Of a stretch of DNA of 64,000 bases, positions 41,801 to 49,216 are shown piece after piece (the first letter of the stretch is position 1; each line of letters starts with the position of its first letter). The notes under the pieces were generated by a model. That model was not told the DNA's origin and made no database searches. It saw only the letters and a program-made list of their open reading frames with translations. Source of the DNA: JAGQIB01 sp041393395 (GTDB taxonomy: Bacteria; ARS69); NCBI GenBank assembly GCA_041393395.1, contig JAWKKG010000003.1:1-64000 (forward strand), read 5' to 3'. Made by a program: the position numbers and the translations under genes.

Positions 41801-43486
41801 TCGGACGGCCGCGCGCTCGTCGCGGCGGATGGCTCGCTGCCGTGGGTCGTGACGCGCGATCCGCTCGCGTTCTCGCCGACCGACGACGGGCTCGACCTGC
41901 GCGTCACCCTCGATCGGTTCCCGCTTCCGGAGTTCCTGGCCGACCCGCTCGGGACTCCGGGCTACCTCGATCGCGGTGACGCGACGCGCGCCCCGCGCCT
42001 CGCCGGACACGCACGGATTGCCGGGAGCCCGAACGCCCCGGAAGGGGTGCTGCGCGGCAGCGTGACGTTCCCGGCCTACGACGAGCTCGCGCACTACTCG
42101 GTCGGGATCGAGGCGCGCGCAGCGCAGGACAGCGACCGGGGCGGCGACGGGGCGGGTGCGGACTCGACGGTGCGCGTCTCCGCGTCGCTGCTCGCGATGA
42201 AGCCAGGCCTCGCGGCACGTCTGTCGGCCCGACGCGATTCCGTGGAGATCCTGGACGCCGATCTCGCGCTTCCGTTCGAGGGGGCGTGGAACGAGGCCGA
42301 TCCCGCCGACCGCGAGCTCAGCTTCCACGCCCGCGCCGAGGACCTCGCGCTCGACGACCTCACCCCTCTGTTCCCCGGCGTGCTGGGACTCGACGGTCGC
42401 GTGCGTCTCGACGTCTCGGCGGAGGGGCCGCTCGACGATCCGCGTCTCGCCGGCGACATCGACCTCGAGAACGTGGAGGTGAGGCTCCGCGATCGCAGCT
42501 GGGCCACGGCGCGCGGCAACGTCCACCTCGCGGGTTCCGGACGAGCGCCGAACGTCACGGGCCGCATCGTGGTCCCTTCCGGGAGCATCCGCGTGCCGGA
42601 GACGCCCCCGACGCTCTACCCCACCGAGGGAACGGCGCTGCTCTGGGCGCAGGAGGAGGAGTTCGCCGCGGAGCCGCCGAACGACGCGGCACCGGACAGT
42701 GCAGGCGCGACGATCGCGGCCGACTCGTCCGCGCCGCCGGACTCCACCCCGGCGCCTCCCGCCGACGCGACAAAGCTCGACGTCACCGTGACGGTTCCGT
42801 CCGGGGTCCGCCTGCAGGGCCGAGGCCTCGACGTGGAGCTCGGGGGCGAGCTCGAGATCCTCCGCTCCGGCAACGAGATGTCGCTCGTGGGCAGCCTCGA
42901 TGCGCAGCGCGGATCCATGCAGTATCTCGGCCGTCGTCTCGAGATCGAGAGCGGCACCGTGACGTTCTACGGCTCGAAGGACCTGAACCCCACGTTGAAT
43001 CTCTCGCTCGCGAAGCAATCCGGCACGGTGACCGTCCGCGTGATCGTGACCGGCACGCTGTTGAAGCCGCGTCTCGAGCTGCGCTCCGACCCCGACATGT
43101 CGCAGGGAGACATCCTCGCGTTCCTGCTCTTCGATCGCACGAGCGACACGTTGACGGGCGAGCAGACGCAACGTCTCAGCGAGCAGGCGCGGTCGAGCGC
43201 CGAGCAGTTCGCCGCGAACCGCCTCGCGGAAGAGCTCGGGCAAGAGCTCGGCGTGGACGTCCTGCGCTACGAGCAATCGGCCTCCGACTCCGTGCAGACG
43301 CGGACGATCACGGTCGGCAAGTACCTGAGCCCGGACCTCCTCGTGCAGTACGAGCAGGGGCTCGAGAATCGCGAGGGCATCGGACTCGTGGTGGAGTACT
43401 TCCTCGGCCACGGGCTCCGGCTCGAAATGCGCAGCCACCGCCAGGACCAGGACGGTCTCGTGCTGGGGTGGGAGCGGAATTACTGA
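38867..43486 (+). CDS. tamB: TamB-like translocation/assembly module protein
   Basis: This 1539-residue protein has one N-terminal membrane anchor (residues 23-42, LVLGAIASVLLAAIVAAGAL), then a very long AsmA-like beta-rich repeat region, and a C-terminal DUF490 domain (about 1290-1539; RLQGRGLDVELGGELEILRSG, YGSKDLNPTLNLSLAKQSGTVTVRVIVTGTLLKPRLEL, ILAFLLFD). That layout is TamB, an inner-membrane-anchored bridge that spans the periplasm and is thought to carry lipid to or assist the outer-membrane partner. The ATG at 38867 shares its first base with the TamA-like stop, so the two are translationally coupled. A Ser/Pro/Ala-rich linker sits near residue 1290. Confidence 0.9.
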   Translation: MTRDVERPAGDGRGKRRAWRLVLGAIASVLLAAIVAAGALSSRSVRERFLPAVLDRVEAALPGTWEIAGARWPAIGRLSVERVRWQREDAVLLSLRDLDVDVDLAALWRRDVHVRLLRADSLAIDLPAIGSAFGADPAATPPARGTKSGAFLRPGSVPFLPSVGVDTIAVTASHVKLSPDRALTDVRVQGGVELRAGLPPAVALTTLEARVPADGVAIAGGSATWDPRAPLALRANVRGNLADDVPFALDATSDETGTFVVTADVGQDRPPVVALRGTLRRKGDLVSGAAGTATFDVPDSKELARIPFLRPWLERAPEFGAAEITARGDVAWGENARGDFQVDLSPGPWIRRGVAHVRFSPGEMAVDSLDVAIEGLTLTGEWRRVAERDSARVTAKVSSADWLRPFVAAESLPQKLDATLVANLRGPTSAPQLDARLDARATVGDVVLDQVAVRGAGGVDLAEGLRTAFVARSQGWGVRGAARVFREEDGSTRVETSPLRVRRDPQEVTAARDLDLPAEIRGGGSVIWDGATATLDRLRVDGDLGPIDVSGRLRDGRGPFEVRGRWKELPRELETIFAADSTQVAARWTAAGPFDVSLRGELDRTSAGEPRVRGDATWHLPGPWVVVPGDSTRASLEGTETIAGNGTFAWSPAGGDATIDLSATSWLDEFRVMASGAGSEWRADSAIVRAPGFTLRGSGGVTGDSLMAFGRLEVLGSGIVSRFVPQLADSASRVSLESDFRVGGTPAVPVVEAPIVASVTLPGFDAPRVLGTLRYRGGDVELEGHAEEPVSTEYARWDELEFFASQSSGTEGASPEGRFSFRLQGSESGGEASATWSKTSEELRLNVTNLAGRFLERDLATTSPFTATFRPSSRAFALENAHLAGSMGTLDADIALSPDETDLDVTLDLDVGHLPWNPGLPAGLWPLRLRAVAKGTAADSLSLDVTAEGLRIGPEKDATLRATLREAARGTSAEIRLESDGRALVAADGSLPWVVTRDPLAFSPTDDGLDLRVTLDRFPLPEFLADPLGTPGYLDRGDATRAPRLAGHARIAGSPNAPEGVLRGSVTFPAYDELAHYSVGIEARAAQDSDRGGDGAGADSTVRVSASLLAMKPGLAARLSARRDSVEILDADLALPFEGAWNEADPADRELSFHARAEDLALDDLTPLFPGVLGLDGRVRLDVSAEGPLDDPRLAGDIDLENVEVRLRDRSWATARGNVHLAGSGRAPNVTGRIVVPSGSIRVPETPPTLYPTEGTALLWAQEEEFAAEPPNDAAPDSAGATIAADSSAPPDSTPAPPADATKLDVTVTVPSGVRLQGRGLDVELGGELEILRSGNEMSLVGSLDAQRGSMQYLGRRLEIESGTVTFYGSKDLNPTLNLSLAKQSGTVTVRVIVTGTLLKPRLELRSDPDMSQGDILAFLLFDRTSDTLTGEQTQRLSEQARSSAEQFAANRLAEELGQELGVDVLRYEQSASDSVQTRTITVGKYLSPDLLVQYEQGLENREGIGLVVEYFLGHGLRLEMRSHRQDQDGLVLGWERNY

Positions 43487-43597
43487 TCCGCTCAACCCCC
43501 CTGCCGGTCGCGCCGAAACCTGGGAGAGACCGGCCTCGTCGATCCTCCTCGCGCCAACATCCCGTCGACACCGACCCGCCGGTACCGGGAGGGGAAG

Positions 43598-44650
43598 ATG
43601 GGTGGCATCTCGCTGGAGCGGATCCGACCGCGAGTCGACGCGTCCTGGGACGCGTTCCTCGACGAAGCGCCGGACGCGACGCTCTTCGACCGCCTCGCGT
43701 TCCTCGCCTACCACCCGGCCGGCCGCTTTCGGGAACATCGGCTCCGCGCGGTCCGGGACGGCCGCACGATCGGCGTCGTCGCGCTCGCGGAGTCGACCGC
43801 CGGCGAGTCGACGTCCCTGGTGAGTCCGTACGGCGGCAGCGTGGGCGGATGGGTCGTGTCGGACGACGTGCGCGGGACCGACCACGTCGTGCTCGCGGAG
43901 TTGCTCCGCGACTACGCACAGGCAAACGCTTTCGACGGGATCGTACTCGGATCCCGCCCGACCCCCTATCGGACGCGCGGCGAGTGGGCCGGTTTCACCT
44001 GGGGCGAGCGCGGCGCCGTCTGTTCGCGCCGCGACATCAATCACTTCGTGCCGCTCTTGGATGATCCGCAGTCGCGCTTCCGCGGCAGTGCTCGCCGGAG
44101 CGCGCGGCGCGCGGAGCGCGAAGGACTCGTCGCCCGGAAGATCGCGGGCGAGAACGTCACCGGGGACGATCTCGCGCGCGCCCACATCATCGTGCGCAGG
44201 GACAAGGCACGAAAGCAGGCACGGCCGACGCATTCCTTCGAGGAGCTCCGGTTCCTGTTCCGTCGCTTTCCGGATTCCTTCGCGCTCCGGGTGGCGGAAC
44301 GACCGGATGGAGACTGGGACGCGGTGCTGCTCGAGATCCGGGCGTCGGCGCGCGTGTCACTCGTGTTCTACGCGAACCGTGCCGACGAGGACTCGGCGCA
44401 CGGCGCGGTGAACCTGCTCTACGAACGCGCGATCGTCGAGGCGGCGGAGGCGGGGTACGAGTGGCTCGACCTCGGAACGTCGTCGATCGGCGGTCGGGTG
44501 AACGACGGTCTCGCGCGGTTCAAGGAGAGTCTCGGCGGTATTGCGTTCGCGCGGGAGTCCTGGGCGCTGGACGTGGCGCGGACCGCGCCGGCGACGACTG
44601 CGGGCGCTCGTCGCGAGGCGCCGGAGCCGGTGCTCGCCGAGGGTACGTAG
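43598..44650 (+). CDS. FemAB/BioF2-like acetyltransferase (GNAT_6)
   Basis: This 350-residue protein has the double-GNAT layout of the FemAB/BioF2-like Acetyltransf_6 group: SWDAFLDEAPDATLFDRLAFLAYHP (near residues 14-38), RSARRAEREGLVARKI (about 165-180), the C-terminal half RVSLVFYANRADEDSAHGAVNLLYERAIVEAAEAGYEWLDLGTSSIGG (about 250-298) and LARFKESLGGIAFARESW. Such enzymes often act on polysaccharide or peptidoglycan precursors; the substrate is unknown. GGGAGGGGA precedes the ATG at 43598. Confidence 0.84.
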   Translation: MGGISLERIRPRVDASWDAFLDEAPDATLFDRLAFLAYHPAGRFREHRLRAVRDGRTIGVVALAESTAGESTSLVSPYGGSVGGWVVSDDVRGTDHVVLAELLRDYAQANAFDGIVLGSRPTPYRTRGEWAGFTWGERGAVCSRRDINHFVPLLDDPQSRFRGSARRSARRAEREGLVARKIAGENVTGDDLARAHIIVRRDKARKQARPTHSFEELRFLFRRFPDSFALRVAERPDGDWDAVLLEIRASARVSLVFYANRADEDSAHGAVNLLYERAIVEAAEAGYEWLDLGTSSIGGRVNDGLARFKESLGGIAFARESWALDVARTAPATTAGARREAPEPVLAEGT

Positions 44651-44673
44651 CCGCGACGGTTCCTGCGCTGTGG

Positions 44674-44685
44674 TACGCTCCCGAA
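44674..44685 (+). promoter_or_regulatory. -10-like box next to the ATG of a leaderless-looking gene
   Basis: TACGCT (44674-44679) lies six bases before the ATG at 44686, and no Shine-Dalgarno-like sequence is visible. A start site falling at or next to the ATG would give a leaderless mRNA. A matching -35 box is not clear. Confidence 0.3.
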
Positions 44686-44946
44686 ATGAAACCTCATGAG
44701 TCCACCTGGTCGGATACCTCGCCCGAAGCGTCGCGGGTTCTCGCCGAGATCTACCGGAAGATGCCGGCGTGGCGAAAACTGCAGCTCGTGGAGGACGCCA
44801 ACCGCACGGCGCGCGAGCTCACGATGGCCGGACTGCGATCCCGCTATCCGGAGGAGTCCGACGATCGTCTCTGGCGCCGGTACCTGGAACTGACGCTCGG
44901 CGAAGAGCTCACCCGGAAGGTCTACGGGCCGGCGAGCGAGCGATGA
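44686..44946 (+). CDS. Small conserved partner of nucleotidyltransferase
   Basis: This 86-residue helical protein has the pattern RVLAEIYRKMPAWRKLQLVEDANRTARELTMAGLRSRYPEESDDRLWRRYLELTLGEELTRKVYG. From memory, short proteins of this pattern (LRxxYP in the middle, ending in a VYG-type motif) recur directly upstream of a DUF6036/AbiEii-like nucleotidyltransferase in several phyla. It has no known function. The stop overlaps the downstream ATG as ATGA, so the two proteins are made together. It may be an antitoxin or a regulatory subunit, which is inference. Confidence 0.75.
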   Translation: MKPHESTWSDTSPEASRVLAEIYRKMPAWRKLQLVEDANRTARELTMAGLRSRYPEESDDRLWRRYLELTLGEELTRKVYGPASER

Positions 44947-45518
44947 CGTCGGAGCGCTCCGAAGCGGTTTCGGTCCTGCTGCACGTGGTCGATGTCCTGG
45001 ACCGGCTCAGGATCCCGTATCACGTCGGCGGCTCGTTCGCGAGCTCGGTCCATGGTACGCCCCGGCAGACTCAGGACGTGGACATCGTGGTCGACCTCGC
45101 GCCGTCGGCGGTCGACGACCTGGTCGAAGCCTTCTCGGGCGACTTCTACGCGGACGCCGGGGCGGCGAGAGACGCGATTCGCGAACGCTCGACCTTCAAT
45201 CTGATTCACTTCGGCACCGGGATGAAGATCGACTTCTTCCTCCTGGGCACGACGCCATTCGATCGATCCGAGTTCGAGCGAGGCCGTCTCGAGAATATCG
45301 GCGTCGGCACGGACCGGCCGGTCCGGATCAAGAGCGCCGAAGACACGATCTTGCGAAAGCTTCGCTGGTACCGAGACGGCGGTGAGATGTCCGACCGTCA
45401 GTGGACGGACGTGGTCGGGATCGTACGGGCGCAGGGGGAACGGCTGGATCATCCGTACCTGGAGTACTGGGCCGGGGAGCTCGGCGTGCGGGACTTGCTG
45501 GCACGATTGATGACGTGA
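44943..45518 (+). CDS. AbiEii/DUF6036-like nucleotidyltransferase
   Basis: This 191-residue protein has a minimal nucleotidyltransferase fold: YHVGGSFASSVHG (residues 26-38) supplies the hG-G-S glycine-serine motif, and QTQDVDIVVDL about 10 residues later supplies the D-x-D metal site. The rest is FNLIHFGTGMKIDFFLLG, then SAEDTILRKLRWYRDGGEMSDRQWTDVVGIV (about 138-168). It resembles the toxin fold of AbiEii and relatives, but a full toxin would normally be larger. It begins inside the stop of the 86-residue gene (ATGA). Confidence 0.83.
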   Translation: MTSERSEAVSVLLHVVDVLDRLRIPYHVGGSFASSVHGTPRQTQDVDIVVDLAPSAVDDLVEAFSGDFYADAGAARDAIRERSTFNLIHFGTGMKIDFFLLGTTPFDRSEFERGRLENIGVGTDRPVRIKSAEDTILRKLRWYRDGGEMSDRQWTDVVGIVRAQGERLDHPYLEYWAGELGVRDLLARLMT

Positions 45519-45588
45519 TCGACATCGACCGGGCAAACCCGAGACGCTAGTCTCCGGCAATCGAGAGTTCCCGAACCGGGCGGCCGCG

Positions 45589-45749
45589 GTGAAGACTCTG
45601 CTCGATCCCGAGGACCACGTCGAGGTGATCACCCGCCTGCGCGGGCGGAACCGATGACGCACCCGTTCCTCGGGGACATGACGCGGGCGGAATGGGGACG
45701 CTGGGGGTATCGGCACCTCGATCATCACGCGCGGCAGTTCGGGGTGTGA
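45589..45749 (+). pseudogene. Internally deleted DUF1569 gene
   Basis: Two short frames meet at an ATGA junction. The first reads VKTLLDPEDHVEVITRLRG, like the N-terminus of DUF1569 proteins; the second reads HPFLGDMTRAEWGRWGYRHLDHHARQFGV, the conserved C-terminal motif of the same family (HPF-G-LT--EW-----H-DHH-RQFG). About 90 residues between them are missing, so a deletion is the simplest explanation. DUF1569 is a DinB-like helical family of unknown function. Coupled expression of the pieces is possible but would not restore a normal protein. Confidence 0.7.
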
Positions 45750-45807
45750 GGGGGCGATCGGAACAAGCCTCGCGTGGTGAACCCGGTGGCCGGAGCGGCT
45801 GGCCCCT

Positions 45808-46521
45808 CTACTCCGGTCCCGCGGAACCCACGATCCCTCGCAGGCCGGCAGAGACGTAGAACGCGGGCGCCCCTTTCGTCCCCTCCGGCGCGATCCCCCC
45901 GACGCCGACCTCGAAGACGAACTCCTGCGAGTCCGAGAGGCGACCCGTCGCGCCGAGACCGAGCACCCCGAAGAACGTGTCGGGCGGCGCGATCGCATCC
46001 TCGGGATCCGGCGTGTCCGACGAGAAGATCACGTTGCCGGCGTAGCCCTTCACGCCGGCGGCTCGCACCGACGCGTAGAGGTTCCATGGGCGCCGACGTA
46101 CCGTGCCCCACGTGACGCCGACGTCGACGCCGAGACTCTTGCCATCCGAGTCGTCGGCCGCACCGAAGCCGAGCTCCGCGCGCCAGCGTTCGGCGAGGGC
46201 GCGGCGGGCCGCCAGTTTCAAACCGAGCGTCCCGGCATCGGTGCGCGTGAGGCCCATCACGTCGACCCCGAGGTCCCAGTCGGCGGAGATCCCGCGACGG
46301 TAGCGTCCGAACCAGCCGCTCGCTCCGCTGTGGGCGTCGGTGAAGAGCGCGACGCCGGTGCCGACGCCCAGGGCGACCTCGGAGTTCCCGCGACCGGCGG
46401 TCTCCGGGCCGCCGTACGTGAACAGCGGGGGAGGCGGCGCGAATCCCGTGCAGCCCGAGGCGAGCGCGGCGAGCGCCAGGACACCGAGAAGGGAAACGTG
46501 GGGGCGGAACCGAGGTCGCAT
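45808..46521 (-). CDS. Hypothetical outer-membrane beta-barrel lipoprotein
   Basis: This 237-residue protein has a lipoprotein signal (VSLLGVLALAALASGC, Cys near residue 24), then alternating beta strands (NSEVALGVGTGVALF, WFGRYRRGISADWDLGVDVMGLTR, LGLKLAARRALAERWRAELGFGAA, LYASVRAAGVKGY, FFGVLGLGATGRLS) and a C-terminal strand. The amphipathic strands suggest a small outer-membrane barrel. The ATG at 46519-46521 was preferred over upstream shadow; no clear Shine-Dalgarno sequence is visible. Confidence 0.7.
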   Translation of the reverse strand: MRPRFRPHVSLLGVLALAALASGCTGFAPPPPLFTYGGPETAGRGNSEVALGVGTGVALFTDAHSGASGWFGRYRRGISADWDLGVDVMGLTRTDAGTLGLKLAARRALAERWRAELGFGAADDSDGKSLGVDVGVTWGTVRRRPWNLYASVRAAGVKGYAGNVIFSSDTPDPEDAIAPPDTFFGVLGLGATGRLSDSQEFVFEVGVGGIAPEGTKGAPAFYVSAGLRGIVGSAGPE

Positions 46522-46574
46522 GGCCGCATGATAGGTCGAAGCCACGGCCTCGTCTGCGGTGGTGAACGCCCCCG

Positions 46575-48914
46575 TCACTCCACGATGATCATCCGATCGA
46601 ACCAGTTGTAGTTGGAGTCGCCGATGAACCCGAGCGATCCGAGCGCGGTCGTTCCGCCCGGTCCCCACGGGCCGAAATCCGGGCACGGCCGGAAGTGTGC
46701 CGACTCGCTGAACTCCTGTGTCGTGGGGACGGTCACCGTGAACGTCGCGAGCGGGTCGATCGTCTGGATCCACAGAATGATGCCCCAGCTCACGAGCGGG
46801 TAGCCGACCACGTCCTGGCGGCGCCAGTGCCACATCGCGTCGTTGTCCACGACGAAGTAGTTCACGTTCGGCCCGGCGCCCGTGACCGAGACATGTTCGG
46901 TCCCGGGATACGGCGAGTTGCCGTTCACGTAGACACACGGGATGTAGAGCGTCACCTCGGCGGTGACGTTGCGATTGTTCGTGACCTCGATGACGATGTC
47001 GTCGCCGCCGGCGATGACGGGTGTGAGCAGATCGAACGTCCAGTCGGGCGACGTGGTGCCCTCCTGCCAGAACTCGAGGTCGAAGCCCTCGCACGGATCG
47101 AGGTTCAGCTCCCGCTGCTCGATCACCGCGCTGGCGGTGCCGATCGGCTCGCTGCCCGGCGCGAGATTGCAGATCTCGTCGTAGAGCTCGGCGGTGATCG
47201 TGACCGTCGCCCCGGCGACGACGTCTCCCGGATCCACCACGTACACGATTTCCCCACCCGTCCACAGCTCCGTGCCGACGGGATTCGGCGCCTCGCCCTG
47301 CACCCACTCGGCGAGGCTGCCGGCGCCGTCCAGGACCCAGCGCACGCAGTGGTTCTCGGGCACGCGGGGGATGACGGGACGGATGCGCAGCTCGTTCAGC
47401 TCGCGTGACACGTACCCACGGCCGGTCGCGAGCGCGATGGTGGCGGTGTCGAAGGTGACTTCCCAGAGGTCCATCCGCTCGGCGTCGCGCGCCGCGGACG
47501 CGACCCCGGTGATGTCGAAGTTCGAGAAGCCCTCGAGGATCGCGTCGTAGTAGGACTCGGCGCGCTCGAGCATGGACCAGAAGTAGAAGAGCCCGTACTC
47601 GATGTCGAATCGGAGGCCGGTCCAGGCGTTCACCTGATCGATGAACGCGCCGCGCGCCATCTCGTCGTCGGCGTAGCGACGGAGGAGCAGCACGGCCGCG
47701 CGCTGCCACTCGCCGCCACCGATCAGGTCGGAAAGGGTCGGTTCGTACACGGCCATCGCGTCGACGAACGCCTGCGCGCTCTCGGCGGTGATGTTCGTCT
47801 CGACCTCGCGGAGAGCACGCGGCACCGTGACGCTGAACAGCGACGGCAGCAGCACGTCCTTCACGAACGCGAGCGCCGGCATGCGAGCGGCCGTCTGGCG
47901 CCAGGTGTCACGCGCGGGATTCGGGTGCGAGGCGACCCAGGCCGGCTCGGGCGTCAGGTCGGGGAAGTGCGCCCCCGTCACCACGAGATCGTAGACCTGC
48001 TGGATGTTCGTTCCCTCGGGCACCAGGAGCAGCGGGGGGTCGAGCTGCGACTCCGCGAGCGACGCGCCTTCGAACCCCGTGAACGCGTTCGCGAAGAGGG
48101 AAGGAAACGGCGTCTCGCCCTCGGCGAGAAGCTGCGGCGGCGCGACCTCGTGCGAGCCGCCGTACTCGTCGAGGTATTCCTTCAGGTAGAAGTAGTAGTA
48201 ACCCGTCCGCGGACGATCGGTCCGGACGTCGAGCCCGGCCTGGTCGACCATTCGCTGGACGAGGAGGCCGGACTGCGGCGCATCCGGCACGACGTCGACG
48301 AAGCCGCCGCCACCGCCGCGCGTCGATTCGGTCGCGGTCGCGGGTGCCGGCGGCGGTGCGATCGATCCGAGGGCCGCGAGCAACGCCGTGCGGACATCGG
48401 AGTCGGCAATCTCGAGGGCGCCGGTGTTCGCAGTGAGCGCGGTCTCGATGTCGGCAGCGAGACTCGACGTCACGGACTGCGCGCGGAGGAAGGCGAGCAG
48501 CTGGGAGTTCTCCTCGTCCGCGAGCAGATGACCGCCCACTCCCCAGAACAGGAGCGCGGTGGCGGTGTCGAGACTCGAGATCGCGCCGGATCCCGCGGGA
48601 TCGACGAAGCCGAACAGGACCAGCTGTCCCGCGGAGTTCTCGAGCCAGGCGAGCGTCGGCCCGTCGGTGAGGACCGGCACGGCGAACGAGCCGTCGGCCG
48701 CCACCTCGCTCGTGCCGAACGGCGAGCGGGCCGCGTAGTCCGTGACCGGACCCGGCAGCGCCGCGGGGAGCGTGACCTGGCCGTTCGCGGTCGTCAGCGG
48801 GTCTTCGGGGGGCGTGCCGGTGGGCGAATCGTCCCCACAGGAGGCCAGCGCGACGGTGCTGAGGAAAAGGACGAGGCCGCGCCGGAGGCGCTCGATCGTG
48901 GGGTGAGTCCGCAT
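46575..48914 (-). CDS. Large hypothetical lipoprotein
   Basis: This 779-residue exported protein has a lipoprotein signal (LVLFLSTVALASC, Cys near residue 26), a short Thr/Pro linker, a domain with carboxypeptidase-like/beta-sandwich start (NGQVTLPAALPGPV) and long helical stretches, and a C-terminal Ig/PKD-like part near residues 560-779 (VAGATVTITAELYDE, then IVIEVTNNRNVTAEVTLYIPCVYVNG). I do not recognise the family. It starts at ATG 48912-48914 behind GGAGA. It is divergent from the Fic gene with 302 bp between them. Confidence 0.65.
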   Translation of the reverse strand: MRTHPTIERLRRGLVLFLSTVALASCGDDSPTGTPPEDPLTTANGQVTLPAALPGPVTDYAARSPFGTSEVAADGSFAVPVLTDGPTLAWLENSAGQLVLFGFVDPAGSGAISSLDTATALLFWGVGGHLLADEENSQLLAFLRAQSVTSSLAADIETALTANTGALEIADSDVRTALLAALGSIAPPPAPATATESTRGGGGGFVDVVPDAPQSGLLVQRMVDQAGLDVRTDRPRTGYYYFYLKEYLDEYGGSHEVAPPQLLAEGETPFPSLFANAFTGFEGASLAESQLDPPLLLVPEGTNIQQVYDLVVTGAHFPDLTPEPAWVASHPNPARDTWRQTAARMPALAFVKDVLLPSLFSVTVPRALREVETNITAESAQAFVDAMAVYEPTLSDLIGGGEWQRAAVLLLRRYADDEMARGAFIDQVNAWTGLRFDIEYGLFYFWSMLERAESYYDAILEGFSNFDITGVASAARDAERMDLWEVTFDTATIALATGRGYVSRELNELRIRPVIPRVPENHCVRWVLDGAGSLAEWVQGEAPNPVGTELWTGGEIVYVVDPGDVVAGATVTITAELYDEICNLAPGSEPIGTASAVIEQRELNLDPCEGFDLEFWQEGTTSPDWTFDLLTPVIAGGDDIVIEVTNNRNVTAEVTLYIPCVYVNGNSPYPGTEHVSVTGAGPNVNYFVVDNDAMWHWRRQDVVGYPLVSWGIILWIQTIDPLATFTVTVPTTQEFSESAHFRPCPDFGPWGPGGTTALGSLGFIGDSNYNWFDRMIIVE

Positions 48915-49145
48915 CGATGTCTCTCCGTGGGCACGTGGGTCAGAGTATCGGGAAGTGTATCAGAAGGACCTCGGCCATCGACTTCGCCGGCTCGGGGTTC
49001 AGGGCGCTTCGGGCGTCGATGGGCTCGGTTGCCCGGGCGTGTCGCCCGAGGCTTGGTAGCTTCCCTCCGGCGGGCTCCGGGTACCCCCGGGCGACCTGGC
49101 CAGGCCGCCCGCCCCCGCGCTCGCCACCCCGGCCCCCCATGTCGA

Positions 49146-49175
49146 TATTTAAACTTGACCGACCATGTTTAAATA
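49146..49175. promoter_or_regulatory. Palindromic operator upstream of the Fic gene
   Basis: A perfect 9-bp inverted repeat, TATTTAAAC (49146-49154) and GTTTAAATA (49167-49175), is separated by 12 bp. It is strikingly AT-rich in this high-GC window and lies 42 bp before the Fic ATG. The Fic protein ends in a winged-helix domain that could bind this site and repress its own gene; that is inference. Confidence 0.6.
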
Positions 49176-49181
49176 CCGAGA

Positions 49182-49209
49182 TTGACAATGAAGCTCGCTT
49201 GAATAGTGA
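49182..49209 (+). promoter_or_regulatory. Candidate Fic promoter
   Basis: TTGACA (49182-49187) and TAGTGA (49204-49209) are spaced by 16 bp, just downstream of the palindrome. The predicted start would fall close to the ATG at 49217, giving a very short or absent leader. Confidence 0.4.
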
Positions 49210-49216
49210 GGGCTGC

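Noticed and set aside
41780..44233. 817-codon minus-strand frame
   Set aside because: Antisense of TamB and the acetyltransferase; no recognisable protein pattern.
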